DNA of 64,000 bases from Arion vulgaris (Eukaryota; Mollusca; Gastropoda; Stylommatophora; Arionidae), in assembly GCA_020796225.1 (NCBI GenBank), contig CM036761.1:38810428-38874427 (forward strand), given 5' to 3'. Made by a program: the position numbers and the translations under genes. This document shows positions 53,561 through 64,000 of the stretch, in pieces. The notes under the pieces were generated by a model. That model worked only from the letters and a program-made list of their open reading frames with translations. It was not told the DNA's origin and ran no database searches. Position 1 is the stretch's first letter, and the number at the start of each line of letters is the position of its first letter.

Positions 53561-53735
53561 AATTATTTAGGTGGCTAAGTTGTTAAGCTGTTGCCTTACG
53601 TTTTGTATGTCATGGGTTTAAATCCGAACCGTGATGTTCTGTTCACGAGTGCATTGTTTCCAGATATTCGTAGGATTGTTGACGGAGATACAAAGTTCAT
53701 GCTATGTGCAATACTCTTAAATAATAAATACTCCG
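53561..53735 (+). repeat. SINE family 3 copy
   Basis: Head ggctaagttgttaagctgtt, B box gggtttaaatccgaac and the ctgttcacgagtgcat part match the family. Confidence 0.6.
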
Positions 53736-54094
53736 AACAAAAATAATATGGATGATTATGCTGATAAGCATGATGGCAATGATGACGTGGATGAAGATAG
53801 GGAAAACGATAATAATGATTTTGTTGATGCTAACTTTGTTGATAGTGATGAAGATGTTGATAATGTTGAGGATGACGGCGATGACTATGATAATGATGAT
53901 GATAAAACAATGAACGTGATAGTAATAATAATGATTGCGATAATTATCATGATGGTTGTGGTGACAGTCGCAGTTGTTGATGATGATGAGTAGGATAGTG
54001 GTTAACTTCTATATAACCACCATATTTAATTAATCATTTATCTCATCTTCTAACAAATTAATTCATATCATGGAAACACAACAACGGTTTGTGC

Positions 54095-54260
54095 CAGTGG
54101 CGGCTCGTAGTCATTTTTCTTGGTGGGACCAGACACAAATTTTCCTGAAAAATCATGGTTATTGAAGTATTTACTATTATTTGTCTATTCCGGAAGTTCC
54201 CTTTTCGATTATTGGTGGGGCCAGGCCCACTCATGCCTCATTAATGACGAGCCGCCCCTG
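54095..54260 (+). mobile_element. hAT-type MITE, copy 5
   Basis: Ends cagtggcggctcgt and acgagccgcccctg. The exact 8-bp duplication gtttgtgc lies at 54087-54094 and 54261-54268. Confidence 0.92.
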
Positions 54261-54299
54261 GTTTGTGCGCTCTGTCTATCTTTAGTTTATGTAATGCTC

Positions 54300-54546
54300 A
54301 TAAGGGAACCACCTGGTAATACGGTGTTAGGCTCGTATTTTTCATTAACAGTCGGCACACGAAGGGTGCTGTGGTCAACATCACACCGGCCACCTTTACC
54401 TCTTAGTGTTTTTCTTGTCCTGGTACCTAATTGAGGTTGGGTCGAGCTAAGAGCCGTTACTGTAGGAAAACATTCCAGTCCAACTGTGGAATTGAACCCC
54501 GACCCCTAGCATAATAAGCGAGTTCACTAACAATTGACCTACTGCT
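54300..54546 (-). repeat. SINE family 4 copy
   Basis: Minus-strand head gtaggtcaattgttagtgaa, B box cggggttcaattccac and the ggctcttagctcgacccaa body. A (GTTT)n microsatellite follows at 54553-54592. Confidence 0.75.
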
Positions 54547-54659
54547 GCTCTTATGTTTGTTTGTTTGTTTGTTTGTTTGTTTGTCTGTTTGTTATGCAGG
54601 AGATTGACGCCTCTTTAAGCCGAGGCACAACTCTTTCAACCTAACGACAAACTATGTTA

Positions 54660-55070
54660 TGGTTATCACTGTAGGCGTCAACAATTTGCAGAATTACACT
54701 TGTCTTCGTTCGGGGTACATGGGTGTCGTTGGCAATGAGAGAGCAGACAGGTTGACTGGCTCTGCAGCTATATCAGATTGTCAGCCAATGGACAGAGCTG
54801 ACATCTTGAACATCATAGAGTATGGTCGCAGAGAAGATTTTCATCTGAACTAATCCACTCAACTACCAGATTCAGCAGCTGGGTTTGAAGATTGGTGCGG
54901 CAAGAAAAGAACAGACGACAGGTATGAGTAGGCTCATCAATCAAAATCGAACTGGTACGGTAGTCGGTGGACGCTGTTGGAGATATTAAGAAGGAGATCG
55001 GAGTACCTATGGACAAGTCCGGAGTGCAATGAAGATATTCCAAACTGAAACTGATATATTTTGGTTATAT
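54660..55070 (+). pseudogene. RNase H C-terminal part of an I/Jockey-like LINE
   Basis: The plus strand reads Gly-Tyr-Met-Gly-Val-Val-Gly-Asn-Glu-Arg-Ala-Asp-Arg-Leu-Thr-Gly (last RNase H motif) and, after frame changes, Glu-Ile-Leu-Arg-Arg-Arg-Ser-Glu-Tyr-Leu-Trp-Thr-Ser-Pro-Glu-Cys. It parallels the minus-strand copy at 19578-19930. Confidence 0.7.
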
Positions 55071-55242
55071 TAGAGAGTGTAGGCCAACAAACATGAAAAA
55101 TAAGAATGCACTTCGTGCAGAGAATCTTAAATTAATAACCCCATTCCAAGTTATATCTTCAAATAGATTACTATGACACCGTTTTATATATAGGCCATAA
55201 TGTCACCAACTGTATTATTTTTTGGATAACGTTTCTGCCCGA

Positions 55243-55495
55243 GTTGTTACCGGGGCCAAATTTGGGGTGTAAAGAATAGAACCACTGTTACTGCCACGCA
55301 TGTCGTAAGAGGCGACTAAGGAGGTATGGCTGAAATCGGATGCACGTATCCTAAACGTGTAGAAGTCTATGCGTTTAGGGGCCTACCAAACCAATGTGCA
55401 ACGTATACATTCTTGGAAAAGATCAAACATATCACAAAGAGTGATTAAAGTTGATCGTAAAGAACGAACGCAAAGAAGACGAAGAGGAAGAAGGA
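55243..55495 (+). repeat. MetaSINE-like dispersed repeat, full copy
   Basis: Runs from gttgttaccggggccaaatt through catgtcgtaagaggcgacta and ccaaaccaatgtgcaacgta to a gaagaggaagaagg tail. The same order is nested in 31447-31640. Confidence 0.65.
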
Positions 55496-55499
55496 TAAG

Positions 55500-56830
55500 G
55501 TTTCTCAATGTTTTCATTATTTGCATGTTATGTTAGGTTTAGCTTCTACATTATGAACCTTGTGCATATTCCGTACAAATATTCAGATGTCACTGTTAAC
55601 ACTAACGAAATGTTGCCTTGCTTCTGTATTATCGACCTCCAGCAGTAACAAGGCATCTCAGTTTTCTCGATTTTCTCACAGACCTGGAGCCGGAACGTGA
55701 ATCCAATATCACACCCGCCTTGCCCAACGCGCGTGATTCATCGTGCGATTCCAGACAAATATTCATGCCAGATTGGCCTTTTCGTACCAACTAATATATA
55801 TTTTAACTTCTCTAATAATTTTTACAATTCTGAAGAATCTAATCTAAGATTTCTTGTTTGAAACTTTATGATTATATTTCTTTAAGTGCTACTTTATTTT
55901 ATAAAAGGTTTTCCTTTTTTCTGTATCAATAACTAAATGAATTTCATTACATATTTTCACTGGAAGCTCTAGTCTTTCGTCTCAATACACTAAGCGTGCC
56001 GTCCACTATGTTCTTTAACAATACTAGTACAAGCTTTAAATATTTATATTTGTTTAATTTATGCAATAAAGTTAGAAGATACGAAGATTACGAATATAGA
56101 TCAAGTGCGAATCAAATATTGAATTTGACACACAATTTTGTTTTAATGCTGGCAAGTTTGTGGAACGTCCGATCGACTGGCGTCTGCTATTTTCTGTGAG
56201 CGCTTGTTGTAGCTATTCGTTTGTGTTGGGACCCATAGTGAGAAGGCTATCTTTTATTTGAGTTTTGTCTGTGTGAGCAGACCAGCCAGCCAGCGTCCTG
56301 TGCTCATTATTCCACACACATCTTGCGGAGACTATCAACAATGTTTCTTTGATGCAAGAATTGTTATGAATAATTCCATTTAAATGAATTCAGTGGATAT
56401 TGTGTGAGTAAATGTGTTACTATGAGTCAAGCTATAATTTTTTTCCAGAAGCTGGATCTAATATAGTTCACTTGCGGTTTTATTCGGATTTCTGGTTCAG
56501 TAATAGTATTGCATATTGTAACACAATGATCCGATTAGAAACGCACTGTTGTCGTATCTGTGTATTATGGGGTTGATTGCATCTGTCACTGATCGAGTAG
56601 AGACCACGCATGTTGTATTGAGTTTCTATATGCACAAGTTCCACATTTTGTTTTACTGTTGACATCTACAATACTAGTTTTATGGTACAATATTAGTTTA
56701 TTTACAAGGTTAGTTTAGCAAGGCTAAATCCACATTTCGTTTAGTTTGTGTAGCAGTGTTAGATTCTATTCAACTAGATTCAATTGTTAGTGTCCACAAT
56801 GTATATGTCATGAACTTGTAATGTAATACT
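55500..56830. other. non-coding stretch
   Basis: AT-rich unique sequence. The short open frames near 56000 and 56600 carry no motif and no splice support. Confidence 0.4.
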
Positions 56831-57080
56831 TGTAATGGTGGTGTCTGTGGCCTAGGGTATAGTGACTCGCTCTATTAACCCCGACGTTCTGAGTTTGAAC
56901 CACGCTGCGAAAAGTTTGGTTGCAAATTGTTTCGCGTGGATTTTTACAAAGGACGATGACACCACCCGTTTGAAAGCAATGGCAAACTACTGAACGTAAT
57001 AATGCCTAGAAAAATCACAAACAACGTTAAAAGCTGGGGTTGATTCGCAAAATCCTGTAAAGGATATGCAATTAACTTTT
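56831..57080 (+). repeat. SINE family 2b copy
   Basis: Head ggtgtctgtggcctagggta, B-box-like gagtttgaaccacgc, body gaaagcaatggcaaactact and the aaggatatgcaatta end. Confidence 0.85.
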
Positions 57081-57296
57081 AGCAGTGTTAGATTCCATTC
57101 AACTATTGGTGTCCACAATGTATGTCATGAAATAAGTATTGAAGGATTGCAAATTATGTATGATTAGATGATGTCTGTGAGGAAGTTGTGATACAAGAAT
57201 GATTAAATGTTGTCTTGGATGAAACCTTGGTACAGTCAGATTGAATAGACACTGTCTGCTATCAAACTCTAGATACAGAATGGTTAGATGATGTCT

Positions 57297-57720
57297 TAAG
57301 GATGTCTCTGTGGTGAAGAGGTTAGATGCTCGCATCTCATTTCAAAGGTAATGGTTCGCTCCCTCAAGGAGGCATCTGGAAATTTTTTTCAGAGATCTCT
57401 GTTCTCAGTGTAGGTGAGATCCAGTTCCCAGTCCTATCGCAGACGGACGATAAAACGTAGGTCCTGTGTTCAGTTTGAGCCCGTAAAAGAATCCTTGGCA
57501 GTTCAAATCGAGAATAGCAGGCTGGAAAGCCGTGTCCAGAAACTTCATTGGAAAAGGTTAAAACTAAAATTCTTACAAAATTTCTTCACCATCTTCAAAA
57601 TTATATAGGTGAACCTCGCCGGTGCTACGGAGTTCGTGCACTGCCGGTGAGCTCTTCATGTGTATGAAAGGGTTGGAGCAGACATGGTTACTCACTGAGG
57701 TGCAATGATGATGGTCCTAT
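57297..57720 (+). repeat. SINE-like repeat with tRNA-like head (weak)
   Basis: The head tctctgtggtgaagaggtta and ggtaatggttcgctccc resemble family 3, and ccggtgctacggagttcgtg resembles its body. The middle is unrelated, so this may be a diverged or interrupted copy. Confidence 0.35.
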
Positions 57721-57939
57721 CAATCAATGTCTTAGATTAGATCATTATTAACGAAAGAGTACATGTTACCTCTGTATAGGGTATAGGGCTAGTCTGAATG
57801 GCGAGGGACACCGGTGATAAGTAAAACAAGCCATCACGCAAACATTAGTCATTTGTACCCATTAGGCGCCATGACCAAACCGTATTTCATATCGGTTGGT
57901 AAGCAACGTTAGATGCTGTCTTCGATGGAGTCATGGTTA

Positions 57940-58140
57940 AAGAATGCGACGCTGTATGTGATGAAATCAAGGTCTAGTCAGAGAATGATTAGACGGCGAT
58001 GATATATGTGATGAAAATGATGTATTCAAAGAATGACTAGACGCTGTATGTGATGAGACCAAGGTCTAGTCAGAGAATAATTAGACGGCGATGATGTATG
58101 TGATGAAATCAAGGTCTAGTCAGAGAATGATTAGATAATG
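57940..58140 (+). repeat. irregular tandem repeat of about 55-60 bp
   Basis: Three to four units with tatgtgatgaaatcaaggtc, tagtcagagaatgattagac and ggcgatgat. Confidence 0.75.
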
Positions 58141-58279
58141 TATATTATTGATTGATGGTTTGTTATTGATACGTATTTAGATGTTGATTAACTTTCACTA
58201 TGCACAAAATGAGGGGAATCATATGATCGCAGCTGTTGTTGGCAACTCCCGTCATTTCTTCTATCAACATTCCATTCAT

Positions 58280-58440
58280 TATCGCCCGTGTGGTACCGAG
58301 GCCCACAAAGGTAGCAAAGAATAGTACCACTTCCACCTACAAGGCATGTTGTAAGAGACGATATTATAACGTGCGTTTGTTGCGCCAGTTAGGCGCCTAC
58401 AGAACGTAGGCCCAGTTTCTGCGTTCTTTTTTTCGGGTTC
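58280..58440 (+). repeat. MetaSINE-like dispersed repeat, diverged
   Basis: Contains tggtaccgaggcccacaaag, aagaatagtaccact and catgttgtaagagacgatat, a drifted version of the 55243 copy, followed by the gcgccagttaggcgcctac phrase shared with 16250. Confidence 0.5.
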
Positions 58441-59247
58441 GCATCCCTACATGGAAGAAAACAAATATTTATTTAAACACAATTTATGAAAAAAAACAAC
58501 TGACCTATGTGGTTCTATTCCCCTTTACGAACCAGAGCCCGGTTAGTCTTTGACATCGCGGTCAAAGTTTCTGAGCTTAATCCCCTTGAAAGTAGGGTTG
58601 GCTTGTGTGTTCTTTAGGTCATCAGCAGGACATATTTTTCCCTTTTCTTGTCCTAAACTTCTCTAGGCTGACCTATTAATATTGTATACCGTGATACTGT
58701 CTATTTGACGTTTGTTTATGAACTGTAGGTGTTAGTTTTATTGTTTTATTGACTTTTTTGTGTTGGGTTACTCTTGCGTTGTACTATTTTTTTCTTATGT
58801 TCTCGATTGTCTTAAGCTGTTCTTTAGTTGCTTTTTAAACAAAAAATTAACTACAAAGCCCGCTGAGTCACCACTACTACTAGCCTACCTGTCGAAAACC
58901 AACAGGATAACACTTTAAATCCGCCGCCATGTACTAATCTAGGTTAAAAATAAAAGAAAATTTGACGTAGCATTTTTTTAGATCTTAGTTTACAATAGTA
59001 TATAGCAAATGTATAGGGAAAAAACTCATGAAAATAAAAGACTATGGTAAAAGAATACATAGCGTGTAGCCCACAATGTTGCAGGTAAATTATATTATAG
59101 GTGTTAAGATCATGAAAATTAACAGATTCGAAGAGATAAATTACATTATTTTCATGGACAGTAGAAACTGAAAGTTTTGCTTTGACCTGGTTGGATGTCA
59201 CTTGCAACTAGACTATCGGAGTTGTTGACATTCATGGGTGTAGAGGC
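58441..59247. other. non-coding stretch
   Basis: No supported feature. Confidence 0.4.
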
Positions 59248-59502
59248 GGGGGTCTCTGTGGCTAAGAGATTAAACCTATGCCTTGCTTTCCGAAGGTCGT
59301 GGATTCAAGTCTGGATCGCGACGTTCTGTTCACGAGTGTATTTTATCCAGAAACCCTAGGTTTGTTGCCGGAGCTACGGAATTTGTGCATTGTGCAATAC
59401 TCTCGACAGATGTCGTTCCATTTCTGCGAAGAAGGACCGAGCCATATAGGGTCAAACCCAGGTGCAGTAAAGTCAATCCTTTGTCTCTAGACCCATAAGA
59501 TG
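59248..59502 (+). repeat. SINE family 3 copy
   Basis: Head ctgtggctaagagattaaac, B box gtggattcaagtctgg, body with gttgccggagctacgg and gagccatatagg, ending near ccataagatggctg. Confidence 0.7.
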
Positions 59503-59589
59503 GCTGTAGAGGTCGAATTCATTATTTTGTCAGAAATGACCACAGTCTTGTCAGTTTGACTTTACTTAGAACCCTTGTTCAATCTCTTT

Positions 59590-60010
59590 CAGCAGATGGT
59601 GACGGGTATTTTTTGTCTATTGTCTTTCCCCAGGGGAATGATGGAATTGGTTGTCCACTTTGCCGTTAAGCATTGGTGTGGGAGCTTTAATTTGCGTTCC
59701 AGGGCCAGATGAGTCGCCCTTGTCGTGTTATATCCCTATTTATTTAGTGTAGTCTTGATATTGTCTAACCATCTTTTTCTTGGTCTTCCTTTGGCTCTAG
59801 TACATGATGTCTGTTTATTGTATACTGTTATTGGTTGTATTTTATTCTCGTTAAATGTAGGAACCACTGCATTTGTTGTCTTTCAATGTATTCAGTGCAT
59901 GAAATTATATCGACTCCGCTTCTGATTTTCTCATTTCGTAGTCTATCTTTCCTGGTGACCCCACTGCCTTCCTCGAGCATTTCATTTCACACGTGGTGAG
60001 TGTGGTGACG
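59590..60010 (-). pseudogene. LINE 3' fragment, same family as 52016-52497
   Basis: The minus strand repeats the order cgaaatgagaaaatcagaag, caacaaatgcagtgg, ccaaaggaagaccaag, and the tail near ccctggggaaagacaata. Stops are present. Confidence 0.65.
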
Positions 60011-60389
60011 GGTAGTATACATTCCCAAAAGTTCATGAAAAATCTTAGTTGATCATATATCGATATCTCATATTTTTTTCTCTCAAGAACTGATTCCTCT
60101 AGTGTTGCTGCAATGTCCTATTTGGCGATCTAACGCAATGGATTCCCAGTACGTGGTACTTATATCAAAACATTTTAGAGACACTTTAAAAGTGTTTGTA
60201 AAGTGTAAATCATATCATTTCGAACATTTAATTATCTTTTAGTAGTGGTGTTTCAGAAAGCCATACCAAAGCCCTGATAACAGCTTTTTTCTCTCCTTAA
60301 TAATAAATATAAGATGTAATAGTATACCTAATTTCAAATTGTGTAAAGGAAAAGTCTCAACACAATAAAAAAACATACTGTCTTCACTC

Positions 60390-60600
60390 CCTGTAATACC
60401 GCTTTTTAGGGCGGTGTAGAACAGGGGGGCGTGAGACTGTGGAAGTTAATGGTCACATGACTATTGCAATCGCAATGTCCTATTATAACTTTTTCTTTAT
60501 GCCCCGACAGAAAACACGCATTGGTTTTACTGGGTATTGATCACGGGTTTCCCGAATGAGAGCCCGCGCTCTAATCCATTCAACCAGACGCACCACTATA
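60390..60600 (-). repeat. SINE family 5 copy
   Basis: Shares ccgctttttagggcggtgta, caatcgcaat and tttatgccc with 47645-47868. The tRNA-like head is at the right (tggattagagcgcgggctct on the minus strand). Confidence 0.6.
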
Positions 60601-62655
60601 CAATAGAGAGGTTTAAATTGTAAAATATTTGTTCACTCGTACATATTAATATTAGTTAATGAAATAACTAATTCACACGACCAGCATTTATTCAGTCAAG
60701 AATCTCAGATTTCAATCGATATCAAAATAGCCTGATCTATGCCTGATCTATGCCTAACGTACCATAACCATAGCTAGGCTGGTAATGTGTTTCAGAGGAA
60801 ATTTGTGGCTTCTTTCTATAACACCAGTTATCGATTATTCCCAAGAGGGGAGTCTTCATTGTCATACTCGATCGGTATTTTGTCCCTGCTTTCCTCCTTT
60901 CCCTCCTCCTACACCCTCATCCTCCTCCGCTCAGAGTGCCCTCGGTTGACGCTCACATCGTAATGGAAGCCAGATCTGCTTTCCCTTCTTACTCGTACGT
61001 CAATAGAACAAGCGTTTAGCAATAGCCCGAGTGCACGATAGTCTTATTAAAACGACGAGGGCAAGCAGGCAGGAACGATCAATAATGGCGTTGAACTGCA
61101 TTCGTGTGATACGAGTGAGTAGGGATAGAGTTGTAGATAGAGAAATATCGCTTGCTTGGTCTAAACGTTGAGAAAATGGAATGATACACTGTATTGACTG
61201 TGTCTGTAATGTAGCAATGATAACTCCAAAGAGGTCAAACCATTGTGTGTTCGTTTTGTAGAGAATTTAAGCCGAGACATGTACCTTTCAACCTAAGGAC
61301 GAATCTTGTTTTTGTTATATCATAGCGTGTATGCCAACAAACATTACAAATAAGAACTAACACTTTTCGAAGAATTCAAGTTTATAATTAGATTAAAACC
61401 AAGTTCTAAATATACATATTAGTAGACTTTTAATTGGATGTTCCACGCAGAAACAATTAGGAGTTCAAATACTGCACAATAACGTTACATAAGTCCATTC
61501 CCATGCAGTATATCATATGTCCTGTCCTTTACAGAATGTTATTCTCTTTAAGTCGGCCTGAAAGACTCTTACTCTCTAGCCTTCTCTGCCGCCTACTTCA
61601 TCATCGCTTTCATTTAATGTCCTATTGTCCCGTTGTCTTGGTCGCCCCCTTGTCTCGTCTTTTTAGGAATCATGCCCCCCTTTCTCTTATTTTTTTTAAA
61701 GAACAGGTTCAAGATCTCACTGAAAGCATTAGATATTGACTATGGCACATGGGAGATAACTACGCAGGATCGCTCCACTTGACCTGCAGGATCTGCGTGT
61801 AAGTGTGCAGCAGTGTGCGAGACTTCAAGAAAAATTGTATTGGATTAGAAAAAACAGACTAGAATGGCCAGCGAGCAGGGATCTCTGTTATCAGCAAAAG
61901 TTATGTGCCCAAAATGTTCACAGCTTTTGCCTTTCTAGATCGAACTTGCCTGTCATCTCTGCATACATCAAAAACATATCAACTTTCCCTGAAGATCTGA
62001 TGAAAAAAAATATGATGTACGGAATGGTCATCGTTATTTGTGATGGACAAACAACCCACTTGGTGGACAGAAACCCACGTACTTGCCAGCATATAACCTC
62101 CACGTCATTCACACAGTTCAATGCCTCTTTTCCCACATATGTGCATTATAGTTCATGTAAGAATATCTGTCCTGTCCATATTCTTTCCACTGTCAAAAGA
62201 TGCTGCTACAGTTATCTTATCTACCCTTCACCCCTGCATATCCAGGCGTGTAGAACCCAGGTTGTGTCTTGAGAATGTACTGTAGAATACTGTTTACTCA
62301 CTCAGTGCATATCTTGCTAGCATCGATCCTCCAATGCACACACATCAAGCCTGTTATTATCTTTGATTACGTTGCTTTTTTGTACTACCATGGATGAAAT
62401 TGTGCGGCTGCCAAATATATTAACACAAGAGAGTTACCATGGTAATTGAATAAACAACAACGTTTAAAACTTGCGTTACTACTAAATATATTTTACTAAA
62501 TATATTGCATCCTTGTCTTGTCCTTCAGTTAGTGTACATATTGGCTTATGTGATCATTACAAACTCTACTACACCATTATACCCACAATGTAGATTATCA
62601 GTCTCTTGTTGGCTTTCTTTGATATACTAATATTAATGTCGCTATCATCGTTTCT
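60601..62655. other. non-coding or unresolved stretch
   Basis: A plus-strand frame of about 155 codons (61805-62269) is open but begins at GTG, has no family motif I recognise and no clear splice sites. The rest shows no supported feature. An exon here cannot be excluded. Confidence 0.35.
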
Positions 62656-62659
62656 CTTG

Positions 62660-63345
62660 TCCGTACTCTGTCAGTGTTTACCAATAACTTTGTCAATTAC
62701 TACTAAGTTCCGCCATCTTATATCTTGACCGAACTCTGTCAATGTTTATCAAGGATTGTGTCAAATGCCACTAAGTTCTGTCATCTTCTCTGTTGGCCGA
62801 ACTCTGTCAATGTTTATCAAGGATTGTGTCAATTGCCACTAAGTTCTGTCATCTTCTCTGTTGGCCGAACTCTGTCAATGTTTATCAAGGATTGTGTCAA
62901 ATGCCACTAAGTTATATCATCTTCTCTGTTGGCCGAACTCTGTCAATGTTTATCAAGGATTGTGTCAAATGCCACTAAGTTATATCATCTTCTCTGTTGG
63001 CCGAACTCTGTCAATGTTTACAAGTTGTCAAGCTTCCCTTTGCGATCGAATGTTTATCAAGGATTGTGTGAAATGCCACTAAGTTATATCATCTTCTCTG
63101 TTGGCCGAACTCTGTCAATGTTTATCAAGGATTGTGTCAAATGCCACTAAGTTATATCATCTTCTCTGTTGGCCGAACTCTGTCAATGTTTATCAAGGTT
63201 GTGTCAAATGCCAAAGTTTATCATCTTCTCTGTGCCGAATCTGTCAATGTTTATCAAGGATTGTGTCAAATCACTAAGTTATATCATCTTCTCTTTTGGC
63301 CAATCTGTCAATGTTTATCAATATGTGTCAATGCCACTATTTCTC
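62660..63345 (+). repeat. 68-bp minisatellite
   Basis: About nine to ten units containing ttggccgaactctgtcaatg, tttatcaaggattgtgtcaa and atgccactaagttatatcat. Inner units are nearly identical; units after 63185 carry deletions. Confidence 0.94.
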
Positions 63346-63429
63346 CTCGAACAATGTTTCACAGTTGCGTCATTCTGTGCTCTTTTGGCGCTCTGTCATG
63401 CAGTAGTTGCTAATTAATTAGTATTCCAA

Positions 63430-63850
63430 CCATAGGTTCATTACGAAGGACGCACTCTGTCAGTGCTAGTCAATAATTGTTTCAATGACTACGAAGACGC
63501 ACTCTGTCAATGTTTCCCAACAGTTGCTTTAAATTTAAACACGATGACGCATTATGTCAATGTTTCCCAACAGTTGTGTCAATTACTACGAATTTATCTC
63601 ATCTTCTCTTTTAGACGCATTATATCAATGTTAGCCAACAATTGTGTCAATTACTGCGAAGACGCACTATGTCAATGTTAGCCAACAATTGTGTCAGTTA
63701 TTACGAAGACGCACTTTGTCAATGTTTACCATCAGTCGTGTCAATTACTGCACAATCATGTCATCTTATCTCTTGATCGTACTCAGTCAATGTTAGCCAA
63801 CAATTGTATCAATGACTACACTAGGTCACATCTTCTCTTTGAGTAACACT
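63430..63850 (+). repeat. diverged continuation of the 68-bp array
   Basis: Shorter units of about 43-68 bases keep gcactctgtcaatgtt, ccaacaattgtgtcaatt and catcttctctt but replace the middle with acgaagac. This is a degraded flank of the array. Confidence 0.8.
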
Positions 63851-64000
63851 TTGTTAATTGCGACAGTTACACCGACATTCTGTAATCCTTCTCAGGGCAT
63901 GCACACACAATAAACAATCCTTTGTTTGTTATATTTTTTTTAAAACATTTTTGTGCTTTCAATTTTCATTAGTTTCATTCCCTGGTCATGAGTTTCTAAA

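Noticed and set aside
53748..53993. Asp-rich frame ending in a hydrophobic segment
   Set aside because: It is a (GAT)n-like simple sequence after a SINE. The apparent membrane segment comes from ATA/ATT-rich slippage sequence.
61805..62272. Open plus-strand frame of about 155 codons
   Set aside because: It begins at GTG, shows no recognised domain and lacks clear splice sites. It is left as unresolved and not called a gene.

Overview
The window is eukaryotic, repeat-dominated and gene-poor. It holds introns with GT/AG borders, many tRNA-derived SINE copies, 3' ends of non-LTR retrotransposons, cut-and-paste transposon remnants and more than ten minisatellite arrays. An Ig + coiled-coil + ApeC protein, together with a short dispersed repeat whose core resembles molluscan MetaSINEs, suggests a mollusc, most likely a gastropod. 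This assignment is inference; no sequence search was possible. No rRNA or free-standing tRNA gene, CRISPR array or bacterial-type operon was seen.

Three host loci can be supported. (1) 26530-27930 (+) is one long exon for a secreted Ig-like/coiled-coil/ApeC protein of 466 residues. Its layout parallels molluscan fibrinogen-related proteins, with ApeC in place of fibrinogen, and it is the clearest gene here. (2) 38598-38115 joined to 35635-34818 (-) is a type II membrane protein with fucosyltransferase-like motifs; the 5' exon lies outside what I can identify. (3) A tentative minus-strand gene or exon set has a signal-peptide exon (18697-18625), a charged Arg/Glu/Gln-rich exon (13573-12511, one apparent frameshift), and two small Cys-rich exons with a PLAC-like CC-x-x-C ending (9572-9512 and 6699-6586).

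Mobile elements by region. 1-2714 is a 52-bp satellite running off the left edge, closed by a hAT MITE. 3-10 kb holds SINEs, LINE tails, a second hAT MITE and a fold-back element resembling a Penelope pLTR. 10.3-12.5 kb is a decayed Tc1/mariner-like element with ~110-bp inverted repeats and a wide second-D-to-E gap. 13.7-14.9 kb holds hAT remnants. 16.5-22.9 kb holds LINE 3' ends and SINEs. 28.7-33.2 kb holds nested SINEs, a hAT MITE and a second fold-back element. 36-42.8 kb holds LINE tails, a 27-bp array and an internally deleted piggyBac element with TTAA duplications. 43.5-46.5 kb holds two minisatellites. 47.3-53.5 kb holds LINE fragments, one of which has grown a 44-bp minisatellite out of its own coding tail, then 42-bp and 33-bp arrays split by another LINE fragment. 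54-60 kb holds SINEs and LINE tails. 62.6-63.9 kb is a 68-bp array that decays rightward.

Most long open frames in this window are products of tandem repeats whose period is a multiple of three, or whose unit is open in all frames. They are reported as repeats, not proteins. The strongest second-look items are the Ig-ApeC gene boxed in by minisatellites, the hammerhead-like fold-back elements, the five hAT MITE copies with exact 8-bp duplications, the piggyBac deletion derivative and the LINE-tail minisatellite.
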